64,000 nucleotides of DNA from an uncultured Eubacteriales bacterium (GTDB lineage: Bacteria > Bacillota > Clostridia > Oscillospirales > CAG-272). The DNA lies in NCBI GenBank assembly GCA_905210485.1, contig CAJLXA010000002.1:9173-73172 (forward strand), given 5' to 3'. Positions 50,933-60,267 of this stretch are shown here, piece after piece. Each line of letters opens with the position of its first letter. Positions within the stretch are counted from its first letter, which is position 1. The position numbers were made by a program, and so were the translations under genes. The notes under the pieces were generated by a model. The model was given only the letters and a program-made list of their open reading frames with translations, did no database searches and was not told the DNA's origin.

Positions 50933-53900
50933 ATGTCCAGAAAGAAAATTTCTATGGACGGTAACACTGCTGCGGCACACGTATCTTATGCGTTTACCGA
51001 AGTAGCTGCTATCTACCCGATCACCCCGTCCAGTCCTATGGCGGAAGTGACCGACACATGGTCTGCCACAAACAAAAACATCTTCGGCGAACCTGCAAAG
51101 AACATCTTCGGCGAAAATGTCAAAGTTGTGGAAATGCAGTCCGAAGCCGGTGCCGCCGGTGCCGTTCACGGCTCTCTCGCTTCCGGCGCGCTCACGACTA
51201 CATACACCGCTTCTCAGGGTCTTCTCCTGATGATCCCGAATATGTATAAGATCGCCGGCGAACTTCTTCCCTGCGTCATTCACGTTTCCGCCCGTTGCGT
51301 TGCTTCGCACGCGCTGAATATTTTCGGCGATCACTCCGACGTTTATGCCTGCCGTCAGACCGGTTTCGCCATGCTGGCGGAAACCAACGCGCAGGAAATC
51401 ATGGACCTCGGCGCCGTCGCTCACCTTTCCACCATCAAGGGCCGCGTTCCTTTCATTAACTTCTTCGACGGTTTCCGTACTTCGCACGAAATCCAGAAAG
51501 TCGAAGCGTGGGATTACAAGGATCTTGCCGAAATGGTGGACATGGATGCCGTTCAGGCTTTCCGTCACCGTGCGCTGAACCCCGAATTCCCCGTTCTCCG
51601 CGGCTCCGCCGAAAACGGCGATATCTTCTTCCAGCACAGAGAAGCCTGCAACAAGTACTACGACGCGCTTCCCGCCATCGTGGAAGAATACATGGATAAA
51701 GTCAATAAGAAACTCGGCACAAACTACGGCCTCTTCAACTACTACGGCGCTCCCGACGCCGACCGCGTCATGGTGGCCATGGGCTCAATCTGCGACTGCG
51801 CGGAAGAAGTCATCGACTATCTCACCGCAAAAGGCGAAAAAGTCGGTCTTGTCAAAGTCCGTCTCTACCGTCCGTTTGTTGCTGAAAAATTCGTTGCGGC
51901 TCTGCCGAAGACCGTCAAGAAGATCGCCGTCCTCGACCGCACGAAAGAACCCGGCGCACTGGGCGAACCGCTTTACCTTGACGTTGTTGCCGCTCTCGAA
52001 CGCACGGGCGTATCGGTTCCCGTTGTCGGCGGCCGCTACGGTCTCGGTTCCAAGGACGTCAACCCCGCCTGCATTTTCGCTATCTTCAATAACCTTGCCG
52101 CAAAGACGCCGAAGAACAACTTCACCGTCGGCATCGTCGACGATGTGACCGGCTCTTCTCTCGAAGAAACCGCTGTTCCCGATACGGCTCCCGCCGGCAC
52201 GATTTCCTGCAAATTCTGGGGTCTCGGCGGCGACGGTACTGTCGGTGCCAATAAGAACTCCATCAAGATTATCGGCGACCATACCGATAAATTCATTCAG
52301 GCGTACTTCCAGTACGACTCGAAGAAAACGGGCGGCGTCACGATTTCCCACCTCCGTTTCGGCGACACACCGATCAAATCCACCTACTACATCACGAAAG
52401 CCGACTTTGTTGCCTGCCATACGCCGTCTTACATGCTGAAAGGCTATAAGATCGTCAACGACGTGAAGCCCGGCGGCACGTTCCTCCTGAACTGCCAGTG
52501 GAGCGACGACGAACTGTCGACGCACCTCTCTGCCGAAACAAAGCAGTATATCGCGAAAAACAACATTAAATTCTATACCGTAAACGCTATTGACAAAGCC
52601 ATTGAAATCGGTATGGGCAAACGCACGAACACTATTCTGCAGGCTTCGTTCTTTGCACTGGCGAAGATCATGCCGATTGCGGAAGCCGTCGATTACATGA
52701 AGTACATGGCGAAGAAGTCCTACCTCAAAAAGGGCGAAGACGTCGTTATGCTGAACTATAAGGCTATCGACGCCGGCGTTGAAGCGCTTCACGAAGTCAA
52801 GGTTCCCGCGGATTGGGCAGACGCCGTAAACAAGAAGGCCGAAGCGCCCCTTACCGGTAACAGAGCCGACCTCGTCGACTTTGTAAAGAACATTGTCGTT
52901 CCCGTCGGCAAAATGCAGGGCGATTCTCTCCCCGTATCCGCCTTTGAAAAATACGTTGACGGTACGTTCCCGCAGGGCGCCGCCGCTTATGAAAAACGCG
53001 GTGTTGCCGTGGACGTTCCGACATGGATCCCCGAAAACTGCATCCAGTGTAACAACTGCGCCTATGTCTGCCCGCACGCCACGATCCGTCCTTACGCGCT
53101 GAACGCGGACGAAGTTGCCGCCGCTCCCGAAGGAATGAAATACACCGCCAAGATGATCGGCAAGGGTTGCGAAGGCTATAAGTTCACGATGGCCGTAAGC
53201 CCGCTCGACTGTATGGGCTGTACGCTCTGCGTCAAGGCTTGCCCCGTCAACGCCAAAGCCGCAAAAGACGGCACCGACAAACTCGCCATCAAGATGGTAC
53301 CTCAGGAATCCCAGCTTGCGGAACAGAAAAACTTCGACTACTGCGTCGCAAACGTTTCCGAAAAATCGGATCTGCCGTTTGCCGACACCACCGTGAAAGG
53401 CAGTCAGTTCAAACAGCCGCTTCTTGAGTTCTCCGGCTCCTGCGCAGGCTGTGCCGAAACCTCCTACGCCCGCCTGATTACACAGCTCTTCGGCGAAAGA
53501 ATGTATATTTCCAACGCGACCGGCTGTTCTTCCATCTGGGGCGGCTCCGCACCTGCCACGCCGTACACCGTCAACCGTGAAAGCGGCCACGGTCCCGCGT
53601 GGGCGAACTCCCTCTTTGAAGACAACGCCGAACACGGCCTCGGCATCGCCATCGGTCAGAAGACCATCCGCAACAAACTGATCGGTTACGTGAAGACCCT
53701 GAAAGAAACCGCTCCTGCCGACAAGGTTGCCGTATTTGACAACTACCTCAACACGCTTGACGACGGCAAACAGAACGAGCCGGCCGCCAAGGCGCTGATC
53801 GCCGCTCTTGAAGCCTGCAACTGCCAGGACGACGCGGTGGTGGAACTGAAGAATAAGATTCTTGCCGAAAAACAGTACCTCTCGAAGAAGTCCGTCTGGA

Positions 53901-54556
53901 TTTTCGGCGGCGACGGTTGGGCATACGACATCGGCTTCGGCGGCCTTGACCACGTTCTCGCTTCCGGCGAAGACGTCAACGTCATGGTATTCGACACCGA
54001 AGTATATTCCAACACCGGCGGTCAGGCGTCGAAGGCTTCCAATATCGGTCAGGTTGCGCAGTTTGCGGCCGCCGGTAAAGCCATCGGCAAAAAGAACCTT
54101 GCCGAAATCGCTATGACTTACGGCTACGTTTACGTGGCGCAGATCGCCATGGGCGCCGACCCGGCGCAGACCATCAAGGCGCTTGCGGAAGCAGAAGCCT
54201 ACCACGGTCCGTCCCTCATCATCGGCTACGCTCCCTGCGAAATGCACTCCATCAAGGGCGGCATGGCAAACTGCCAGCTCGAAATGAAGAAAGCCGTTGA
54301 CGCCGGCTACTGGCAGATGTTCCGCTACAACCCGGCTCTGAAAGCCGAAGGCAAGAATCCCTTCACCATGGATTCCAAAGAACCGACCGGCGATTATCAG
54401 GCATTCCTGAAGAACGAAGCGCGTTATGCCCGTCTTGCACAGGCATTCCCTGAAAGAGCGCAGGAACTCTTCAAAAAAGCGGAAGCATTCGCTAAGGCAA
54501 AGTATGAGAGACTCACCCGCCTTACCGCTCTCTACAACCCCGAAAATAACGACTGA
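50933..54556 (+). CDS. nifJ: Pyruvate:ferredoxin (flavodoxin) oxidoreductase
   Basis: 1207 residues, the single-chain enzyme that oxidises pyruvate to acetyl-CoA and CO2 with ferredoxin as acceptor. Y-P-I-T-P-S-S-P-M-A-E opens domain I. Two ferredoxin-like clusters are C-I-Q-C-N-N-C-A-Y-V-C-P and C-M-G-C-T-L-C-V-K-A-C-P (about residues 700-770). The thiamine-diphosphate domain holds C-A-G-C-A-E-T and G-D-G-W-A-Y-D-I with N-T-G-G-Q-A-S-K. Strong codon bias toward C-ending codons marks high expression and also explains the long antisense open frame. Confidence 0.97.
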   Translation: MSRKKISMDGNTAAAHVSYAFTEVAAIYPITPSSPMAEVTDTWSATNKNIFGEPAKNIFGENVKVVEMQSEAGAAGAVHGSLASGALTTTYTASQGLLLMIPNMYKIAGELLPCVIHVSARCVASHALNIFGDHSDVYACRQTGFAMLAETNAQEIMDLGAVAHLSTIKGRVPFINFFDGFRTSHEIQKVEAWDYKDLAEMVDMDAVQAFRHRALNPEFPVLRGSAENGDIFFQHREACNKYYDALPAIVEEYMDKVNKKLGTNYGLFNYYGAPDADRVMVAMGSICDCAEEVIDYLTAKGEKVGLVKVRLYRPFVAEKFVAALPKTVKKIAVLDRTKEPGALGEPLYLDVVAALERTGVSVPVVGGRYGLGSKDVNPACIFAIFNNLAAKTPKNNFTVGIVDDVTGSSLEETAVPDTAPAGTISCKFWGLGGDGTVGANKNSIKIIGDHTDKFIQAYFQYDSKKTGGVTISHLRFGDTPIKSTYYITKADFVACHTPSYMLKGYKIVNDVKPGGTFLLNCQWSDDELSTHLSAETKQYIAKNNIKFYTVNAIDKAIEIGMGKRTNTILQASFFALAKIMPIAEAVDYMKYMAKKSYLKKGEDVVMLNYKAIDAGVEALHEVKVPADWADAVNKKAEAPLTGNRADLVDFVKNIVVPVGKMQGDSLPVSAFEKYVDGTFPQGAAAYEKRGVAVDVPTWIPENCIQCNNCAYVCPHATIRPYALNADEVAAAPEGMKYTAKMIGKGCEGYKFTMAVSPLDCMGCTLCVKACPVNAKAAKDGTDKLAIKMVPQESQLAEQKNFDYCVANVSEKSDLPFADTTVKGSQFKQPLLEFSGSCAGCAETSYARLITQLFGERMYISNATGCSSIWGGSAPATPYTVNRESGHGPAWANSLFEDNAEHGLGIAIGQKTIRNKLIGYVKTLKETAPADKVAVFDNYLNTLDDGKQNEPAAKALIAALEACNCQDDAVVELKNKILAEKQYLSKKSVWIFGGDGWAYDIGFGGLDHVLASGEDVNVMVFDTEVYSNTGGQASKASNIGQVAQFAAAGKAIGKKNLAEIAMTYGYVYVAQIAMGADPAQTIKALAEAEAYHGPSLIIGYAPCEMHSIKGGMANCQLEMKKAVDAGYWQMFRYNPALKAEGKNPFTMDSKEPTGDYQAFLKNEARYARLAQAFPERAQELFKKAEAFAKAKYERLTRLTALYNPENND

Positions 54557-54567
54557 TCCGTTTCCCG

Positions 54568-54601
54568 TATGTCTGTGAAATAAAACTTTTTCACAGACAT
54601 A
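54568..54601 (+). other. Hairpin after nifJ
   Basis: TATGTCTGTGAAA pairs with TTTCACAGACATA around an 8-nt loop; no clear T run, so a 3' stabiliser is as likely as a terminator. Confidence 0.6.
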
Positions 54602-54607
54602 CAACAT

Positions 54608-54653
54608 AAAACCGCCGTGCAAATAACATTTGCTCTTTGCACGGCGGTTTTTA
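54608..54653 (+). terminator. Terminator of nifJ
   Basis: A 16-bp stem with AAAACCGCCGTGCAAA as left arm and a TTTTT end. Confidence 0.9.
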
Positions 54654-54670
54654 CAGTCCCGGTTATCCGT

Positions 54671-54704
54671 AAAAAAACGGCCTGCTCCACGCACGCCGTT
54701 TTTT
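54671..54704 (-). terminator. Terminator of the trxA-regulator-rubrerythrin operon
   Basis: AAAAAACGGC/GCCGTTTTTT stem with a 13-nt loop; on the minus strand it ends in seven T, 18 nt after the rubrerythrin stop. Confidence 0.8.
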
Positions 54705-54722
54705 ATTTGTCCTGCTATATGC

Positions 54723-55268
54723 TTATTTAAAATATCTGTCAAGAAGTCCCTGGAACGCTCTGCCGTGACGGGCCTCGTCCTTCGCCATCTCATGAACCGT
54801 ATCGTGAATGGCGTCAAGGTTATGCTGTTTTGCCAGTTTTGCAAGATCGAACTTGCCGGCACAAGCGCCGTTTTCGGCGGCCACACGCATCTCCAGATTC
54901 TTCTTGGTCGAAGCCGAAACCGACTCTCCCAGCATTTCCGCAAATTTAGCGGCATGTTCCGCTTCTTCGTAAGCGGCCTTTTCCCAATACATACCGATTT
55001 CGGGATATCCCTCGCGGAAAGCGACGCGCGCCATCGCAAGATACATACCGACTTCGGAACATTCACCGTTGAAATTTGCGTGGAGTCCTTCCAGAACTTC
55101 GGCGGGAATATCCTTCACGATACCCACTTCATGCTCGGTTGCATAAGACATGGTCTCTTCGGTTACCTCCACAAATTTTTCGCCGGGTGCCTTGCAAAGA
55201 GGGCAGATGTCAGGGCGAACATCGCTGACAACGATTTCGCCGCATACGGTACATTTCCATTTTTTCAT
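54723..55268 (-). CDS. Reverse rubrerythrin (peroxide reductase)
   Basis: 181 residues with reversed domain order: an N-terminal rubredoxin-like iron site (C-T-V-C-G at 6-10, C-P-L-C-K at 22-26) followed by a ferritin-like diiron domain (E-V-G near 50, Y-E-E-A-E-H-A near 108, D-E-A-R-H-G near 167). Reverse rubrerythrins reduce hydrogen peroxide and oxygen in Clostridia. It lies 36 nt after the Crp/Fnr regulator gene. Confidence 0.9.
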   Translation of the reverse strand: MKKWKCTVCGEIVVSDVRPDICPLCKAPGEKFVEVTEETMSYATEHEVGIVKDIPAEVLEGLHANFNGECSEVGMYLAMARVAFREGYPEIGMYWEKAAYEEAEHAAKFAEMLGESVSASTKKNLEMRVAAENGACAGKFDLAKLAKQHNLDAIHDTVHEMAKDEARHGRAFQGLLDRYFK

Positions 55269-55304
55269 AAGTAGTTTCTCCTTTAATAAATCTTTATTTG
55301 TAAA

Positions 55305-55961
55305 CTATTGTTTACTTTCTATTTGTTTTAATGCACTTTCCGACAAAATTTCCACTGTCCCGTGCGATACACGGATCGCACCGAGTTCCCGGAATTTACG
55401 CAATATACGCGTAACCACCTCTCGCGCGGATCCGATATAGCGGGCGATCTGTTCATGCGTTAGGTGCAGTTCCCTGCTTTTTGTTTCTTCCGCTTCCCGA
55501 AGCAGAACGTCTGCGATGCGGCTGTCCACACTGCGGAACAAAATATCCTGCATATGCGAGGTAATCGCCGAAAACGTTTCGGATGTCATGCGCAGAATCT
55601 CACATTCGGCCGTACGGTTTTCACGCAATATGCGCGCCATTACCTGCGGCGGAACAATGTCCAACACCGTATCTGTCTCGGCGGAAAAGTACACGTCCGC
55701 GGTCACATGACGTAATATACAAACCGATGACAGCACGCAGGTCATACCGGCGGTGAGGAAGAAAATCGTCGCTTCCCGTCCCTCTTCGGACAAAATGGAA
55801 ACGCCCACTTTGCCGCCCGTCACACGCATCATGCCAAGGCACGGGTCTCCGTGAGAATGAATGAGCGTGCCGCGTTTATAAGATACGGTATACGCGCTTT
55901 CGGAAATATGTCGTTTTTCTTCTTCGGTCAGCGCCTTATAAAACGGAATATCTGTCAGCAT
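55305..55961 (-). CDS. Crp/Fnr family transcriptional regulator
   Basis: 218 residues from ATG 55959-55961; this start has AAGGA at 9-nt spacing, whereas an ATG three codons earlier abuts it. The cyclic-nucleotide-binding-like fold (about 10-120) contains G-T-L-I-H-S-H-G-D-P and several Cys and His residues that might hold heme or an iron-sulfur cluster. The C-terminal winged helix has I-A-R-Y-I-G-S-A-R-E-V-V-T-R-I-L. Genomic placement between trxA and rubrerythrin suggests sensing of oxygen, peroxide or NO. HcpR is a possible relative. Confidence 0.88.
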   Translation of the reverse strand: MLTDIPFYKALTEEEKRHISESAYTVSYKRGTLIHSHGDPCLGMMRVTGGKVGVSILSEEGREATIFFLTAGMTCVLSSVCILRHVTADVYFSAETDTVLDIVPPQVMARILRENRTAECEILRMTSETFSAITSHMQDILFRSVDSRIADVLLREAEETKSRELHLTHEQIARYIGSAREVVTRILRKFRELGAIRVSHGTVEILSESALKQIESKQ

Positions 55962-55983
55962 CGTTGTCATTCCTTAGCGAATA

Positions 55984-56298
55984 TCACTGAAGAATAAAAT
56001 CGCGCAATGCTTCCTCGTCAAGGTATCCCACCGAACGGGCCGCCGTCTCGCCGTTTTTCAGAAGAACCAGCGTCGGTATGGAACTTACGCCGTATCTGGC
56101 GGCCAGCGATTCTTCATCATCAACATTTACACGGCAAAAGAGCACCTGATCCGCATATTCTTCTTCCGCCTCTTCAATAAGCGGCGCAAGCATACGGCAA
56201 GGGCCGCACCAATCGGCATAGAAGTCGATCAGTACCGGCTTCCCGGATTCCTTTACCGTCGTATCGAAATTGTCACTTGTAAGCGTCAGAACAGCCAT
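55984..56298 (-). CDS. trxA: Thioredoxin
   Basis: 104 residues with the active site W-C-G-P-C at 31-35 and the cis-Pro region S-I-P-T-L. It is the first gene of an operon with the Crp/Fnr regulator (22-nt gap) and reverse rubrerythrin. The partner reductase may be TrxB at the left end of the window. Confidence 0.95.
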   Translation of the reverse strand: MAVLTLTSDNFDTTVKESGKPVLIDFYADWCGPCRMLAPLIEEAEEEYADQVLFCRVNVDDEESLAARYGVSSIPTLVLLKNGETAARSVGYLDEEALRDFILQ

Positions 56299-56560
56299 AT
56301 AAACCTCTCATTCCGAAAGGAATCGCAGCCGAACCCGGCATTAGGTCATTCCTTTCATTTTATTATATAAGCGGGAAAATTTGCTCGCATTGGTTTTCCA
56401 TCATCATGTTTCAACGGAAACGGCGGTTTGTGTTACATAAAGCGCAGGGTAACGGCCGTTGCCGACAAAATTTCCGATCCGGTATCGTCTCTGCGATATT
56501 ATATCGTAGGACATTGCCGCCTGTGTCCGATGAATCATAATCTGTAACCGTTTTTGCGAT
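56299..56560 (-). promoter_or_regulatory. Upstream region of trxA with a 5' hairpin
   Basis: GAAAGGAAT and ATTCCTTTC (56315-56323 with 56348-56356) pair around a GCCG/CGGC core directly before the trxA ribosome binding site. TATAAT at 56362-56367 (minus strand) has no clear -35. Palindromes CGATATTATATCG (near 56490) and AACGGCCGTT (near 56452) also occur. No gene. Confidence 0.5.
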
Positions 56561-56561
56561 A

Positions 56562-56648
56562 GACATCAAGGAAAGCGGCGACGGTGTGCCGTCGCTTTGG
56601 CGCATGCATGTGCGCCTTGGGATTGCGCACCGCGCAATACCTACGCTT
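56562..56648 (-). ncRNA. Three-hairpin structured element, copy 2
   Basis: Arms AAGCG (56573-56577) and CGCTT (56644-56648) enclose GCGACGG/CCGTCGC (56578-56584, 56589-56595), GGCGCA/TGCGCC (56599-56604, 56611-56616) and ATTGCGC/GCGCAAT (56622-56628, 56632-56638). Compared with copy 1, the first two stems differ in sequence but keep their pairing. It lies about 260 nt upstream of trxA. Function unknown. Confidence 0.6.
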
Positions 56649-56650
56649 GT

Positions 56651-56679
56651 ATTATACATCATTTCCATGAAATATACAA
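56651..56679 (-). promoter_or_regulatory. Promoter abutting structured element copy 2
   Basis: Minus strand TTGTAT (56674-56679), 17-nt spacer, TATAAT (56651-56656), again 2 nt from the element arm. Confidence 0.75.
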
Positions 56680-56778
56680 TATTTTTTCTTGAATTTACCG
56701 CAAACCGGACTTTTTCGGGAGAAAACTTTCCCTGATTTGCTGTTCCGATGTTATTCTATCAGATATTTTTCTCGAAAA

Positions 56779-56795
56779 CTGTGACAATATCACAG
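56779..56795 (+). promoter_or_regulatory. CRP/FNR-type palindrome upstream of the flavodiiron gene
   Basis: CTGTGACAATATCACAG has two perfect 6-bp arms around 5 bp. Its centre (56787) is about 41 bp before the start predicted from the -10 element, the classical class II activator position. Confidence 0.65.
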
Positions 56796-56815
56796 AATGA
56801 AAAAGTTTTTTTGTC

Positions 56816-56821
56816 TATAAT
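56816..56821 (+). promoter_or_regulatory. -10 element of the flavodiiron gene
   Basis: TATAAT without a recognisable -35 hexamer 17 bp upstream, as expected for an activator-dependent promoter. Confidence 0.6.
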
Positions 56822-56849
56822 GTAATCAACAAAACCACAAAAGGATTCG

Positions 56850-58703
56850 GTGAACTTCATGTATTGCATAAGAAAAATAACAAAAGATCTCTTTTTTGTA
56901 GGAGGAAACGACCGTCGCCCCGGTCTCTTTGAGGGCGTATATGCCGTTCCGGACGGCGTGTCGTATAACTCCTATCTTCTCGTCGACGACGTAACGGTTC
57001 TGTTCGATACCGTTGACGCCTCTGTCAGCAAACTCTTCTTTGAAAATATCGCGCATGTATTGGACGGACGTCCTCTCGATTACGTCATCGTTCAGCATAT
57101 GGAACCGGATCATTCGGCGTCGCTTCACGAACTGCTCCTCCGCTACCCGGACGTGAAGATCATCTGCAATAAGAAAACAGCCGAAATGATGCAGCAGTTT
57201 TTCGGCCGCATTGACAACGACCGGTTTCAGCTTGTGACCGAGGACAGCGCTTTCAAAACCGCCCGTCACGATTATCGCTTCCGTATGGCGCCGATGGTAC
57301 ATTGGCCGGAAGTCATGGTCACTTATGACGCCGTTGACCGTATTCTTTTCTCCGCGGACGCATTCGGCTGTTTTGGTGCGCAGAACGGCGCACTGTTTGC
57401 CGATGAAGTGGATTTTATGCGCGACTACCTTGATGAAGCCCGCCGTTACTATACCAATATCGTCGGAAAATACGGAACGCAGGTGCAGGCGCTTCTCCGG
57501 AAAGCGGGTGCGCTCGATATTGCCATGATCTGTCCGCTCCACGGCTTTGTTTTCCGCAAAAACATCCCCGACATTCTCGGATATTATCAAAAATGGAGCA
57601 CCTATACGCCCGAAAGTAACGGCGTCATGATCGCATACGCCTCGGTTTACGGCAATACTGCCAATATCGCCGATATTCTTGCCGCGCAACTCTTTGAAAA
57701 AGGCGTAAAAGCCGCGGTCTACGACGTATCGGTGACGCCGGCCCCCGACATCATCGCTGCATCGTTCCGTTACAGTCATCTCGTCTTTTTATCCACTACC
57801 TATAATGCCGGCATTTTCGTCGCCATGGAAAATCTCCTGCGCGATCTCGCGGCGCATAACATTGCCAATCGTACCGTTGCACTCGTGGAAAACGGTTCGT
57901 GGGCGCCCACCGCGGGGAAACTGATGCGCGACATTCTCACGCCCTGCAAAAACATGCATTTTCTTTCGGACGTACTGACCGTGCGCTCCGCGCTCCGGGA
58001 GGACGGACTTCCCGCCGTCTATGCACTGGCGGATACGATCGCCGCCTCGGTGGGTGCCGCCGGCGAAACTGCATCGCCTGCCCCCGGCGCCATTGACAAC
58101 ACCGCTCTTTTCCGCCTTTCTTACGGCCTCTATCTGCTGTCCGCACGCGACGGCGATAAGGACAACGGTTGCATTATCAACACGGCGCAACTTCTCACCG
58201 ACGCTCCGAAAAAAATCGCCGTTACAGTCAACAAAAAGAATTATACGCACGATATGATCCTGAAAAGCGGCTTCTTCGCCCTCTCCGTTCTGTCGGTCGA
58301 CGCGGATTTTGAAACCGTCCGCCGCTTCGGCTTCGTCAGCGGGCGTGATACCGACAAATTCACGGACGCGGAAAAACAGTCGCGTACAAAAGACGGCACC
58401 GTCTTTCTTACGCACGGCACAAACGCCGTTATCGGTGCGCATGTGACGGATACCGTGGATTGCGGTACGCACACTCTGTTCATCGCCGAATTAACGGAGG
58501 CATGCGCATTGTCCGATTCCGATTCCGCAACCTACGCCTATTATCAGGAACACATGAAGCCGCGTCCCGCCCCGGCGGAAGAACGTAAAACCGGTTTTGT
58601 CTGCAAGGTCTGCGGTTACGTATATGAGGGGGAAACGCTCCCGCCGGACTTTATCTGTCCGCTCTGCAAACACGGAGCGGAAGAATTTGAGCCGCTGAAA
58701 TAA
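56850..58703 (+). CDS. Flavodiiron protein fused to flavin-reductase and rubredoxin domains
   Basis: 617 residues. Residues 1-250 are the diiron metallo-beta-lactamase-like domain with ligands H83, E85, D87, H88, H151, D170 and H231. Residues 256-400 are a flavodoxin-like FMN domain (Y-A-S-V-Y-G-N-T-A-N). About 415-560 resembles a flavin reductase. The C-terminal rubredoxin has C585-x2-C588 and C603-x2-C606. Such proteins reduce O2 or NO to harmless products. The GTG start fits the AAGGA spacing; an ATG three codons later is the alternative. It is divergent from trxA and likely activated under oxidative or nitrosative stress. Confidence 0.93.
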   Translation: MNFMYCIRKITKDLFFVGGNDRRPGLFEGVYAVPDGVSYNSYLLVDDVTVLFDTVDASVSKLFFENIAHVLDGRPLDYVIVQHMEPDHSASLHELLLRYPDVKIICNKKTAEMMQQFFGRIDNDRFQLVTEDSAFKTARHDYRFRMAPMVHWPEVMVTYDAVDRILFSADAFGCFGAQNGALFADEVDFMRDYLDEARRYYTNIVGKYGTQVQALLRKAGALDIAMICPLHGFVFRKNIPDILGYYQKWSTYTPESNGVMIAYASVYGNTANIADILAAQLFEKGVKAAVYDVSVTPAPDIIAASFRYSHLVFLSTTYNAGIFVAMENLLRDLAAHNIANRTVALVENGSWAPTAGKLMRDILTPCKNMHFLSDVLTVRSALREDGLPAVYALADTIAASVGAAGETASPAPGAIDNTALFRLSYGLYLLSARDGDKDNGCIINTAQLLTDAPKKIAVTVNKKNYTHDMILKSGFFALSVLSVDADFETVRRFGFVSGRDTDKFTDAEKQSRTKDGTVFLTHGTNAVIGAHVTDTVDCGTHTLFIAELTEACALSDSDSATYAYYQEHMKPRPAPAEERKTGFVCKVCGYVYEGETLPPDFICPLCKHGAEEFEPLK

Positions 58704-58717
58704 CCGCATCCGTATAA

Positions 58718-58749
58718 CGAAAAAGCAGAGGTTTCCCTCTGCTTTTTCG
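58718..58749 (+). terminator. Bidirectional terminator between flavodiiron gene and lysC
   Basis: CGAAAAAGCAGAGG pairs with CCTCTGCTTTTTCG; A and T runs on both sides. Confidence 0.9.
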
Positions 58750-58777
58750 CTTGTAATGTCATGTATGATTTACATTT

Positions 58778-60097
58778 TCATGTAAAACTGTCGTAAAGAA
58801 TCCGGATTACCTTTTCAAAATCACGGTCAGCGACGCCGATCATAATATTGATTTCGTCAGCCCCCTGCTCAATCATACGGATATTGATATTGTTCTGTCC
58901 GAGCGTAGCAAAGATCTTGCCGGAAACGCCGGGATTCAGCGCCATACGGCGTCCCACCACGGCAATCAAGCTGATGTCCTGCGTCACGCGCACGGAATCC
59001 GGGTGAAGCGTGTTCGTGATCTCGGTGATTAGTTCGTGTATGCAACGTTCCACCGCCGCCGCGGACAGCACAACAGAAAAACTGTCAACGCCGGTCGGAA
59101 TATGATCGACATGCAGTCCGAAATGCTCGAATATCTCAAGGGCGCGGCGCAGATATCCGCTTTCCTCGCTCATACGGGATTTTGCAACCGTAATCAGCAT
59201 ATAATGCTTTTTCCCCGAAACGCCGGTGATAAACCGCGTTTTTTCGGTGACGGTGTCGTCATCGTCGAAACTTTCCATAATCAGAGTGCCGGGAGCGGCG
59301 GGATCGTTCGTATTTTTAATATACAGAGGAATATTTTTTATACGGATCGGAAAGACCGTTTCCTCGTGAAGCACTTCGGCGCCCATATGCGACAGTTCCC
59401 GAAGTTCCGCAAAAGTAATGCGCGAAATCGGCCGCGCAGACGGCACGATGCGGGGATCGACCATCATAATGCCGGAAACGTCCGTCCAGTTTTCATAAGA
59501 ATCCGCGTTGACGGCCGCCGCCGCGATGGCACCCGTAATATCGCTTCCGCCGCGCGAAAACGTATGAATATCGCCGTTCGGCAATGTTCCGTAAAAGCCC
59601 GGAAGCACCACGCGGGGATGATGTTCCACGATTGCGGACAAAGCATAGTACGAACGTTCAAAGTCCACCTTGCCGTCATAGTCGAAAAAGAGCCAGTCGG
59701 CGCTGTCCACAAACGTATATCCGAGATATTCGGCCATAAGACGCGCGTTCAGGTATTCGCCGCGCGACACAATATAGTCGACGCTTGTCCGCTTCACCAG
59801 TTTCTTTTCCACTTCGGCAAACGCCGCTTCTATGTCGAAAGTAAGACCGCAACCCGTGTAGATTTCACGGTAGCGTTCCTTGATCTTCTCAAAGATTTCA
59901 TCACAGGAAGCATTGTATTTCAGATGCGCATGGCAAATATACAAAAGATCGGTCACTTTGTTGTCTTCTTTAAACCGTTTTCCCGGTGCGGATACGACAA
60001 CGATCGTGCGTTCTTTATCCGCTTCCACAATCGCCTTGACCTTTTTGAAGTTCTCCGCCCCGGCGAGCGAAGAACCGCCGAATTTCACAACTTTCAT
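58778..60097 (-). CDS. lysC: Aspartate kinase
   Basis: 439 residues; phosphorylates aspartate in the first step to lysine, threonine and methionine. V-V-K-F-G-G-S-S-L opens the kinase domain; F-S-R-G-G-S-D-I-T-G holds substrate. Two ACT domains occupy about 300-439, so feedback control is expected. ATG 60095-60097 has GAGGT upstream; the ATG four codons earlier precedes that site. No lysine riboswitch is visible in the short leader. It is divergent from thrB. Confidence 0.94.
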   Translation of the reverse strand: MKVVKFGGSSLAGAENFKKVKAIVEADKERTIVVVSAPGKRFKEDNKVTDLLYICHAHLKYNASCDEIFEKIKERYREIYTGCGLTFDIEAAFAEVEKKLVKRTSVDYIVSRGEYLNARLMAEYLGYTFVDSADWLFFDYDGKVDFERSYYALSAIVEHHPRVVLPGFYGTLPNGDIHTFSRGGSDITGAIAAAAVNADSYENWTDVSGIMMVDPRIVPSARPISRITFAELRELSHMGAEVLHEETVFPIRIKNIPLYIKNTNDPAAPGTLIMESFDDDDTVTEKTRFITGVSGKKHYMLITVAKSRMSEESGYLRRALEIFEHFGLHVDHIPTGVDSFSVVLSAAAVERCIHELITEITNTLHPDSVRVTQDISLIAVVGRRMALNPGVSGKIFATLGQNNINIRMIEQGADEINIMIGVADRDFEKVIRILYDSFT

Positions 60098-60154
60098 GAT
60101 ATACCTCATTTCTAAGCTGAAAACACATATTTTTGCAGGAAATGAAAGAAAGAC

Positions 60155-60183
60155 TTGTATTTTCCGAAAAAACAGTGTATGAT
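60155..60183 (+). promoter_or_regulatory. Promoter of thrB-birA
   Basis: TTGTAT (60155-60160), 17-nt spacer, TATGAT (60178-60183). Confidence 0.7.
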
Positions 60184-60267
60184 ATATAGTAATAAATTGA
60201 CTTTATCATATTTTTCGATAAAAAGCAAGTGTTTACGGAAAAAAATTCAGAAAACGAAGGATTTTTT

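Noticed and set aside
51785..55066. Very long minus-strand open frame (1093 codons) across nifJ
   Set aside because: It lies antisense to an unmistakable pyruvate:ferredoxin oxidoreductase; the lack of stops follows from the strong codon bias of nifJ. The translation shows no recognisable domain.
60098..60230. Lysine riboswitch upstream of lysC
   Set aside because: The gap is far shorter than a lysine riboswitch and lacks its multi-stem organisation.
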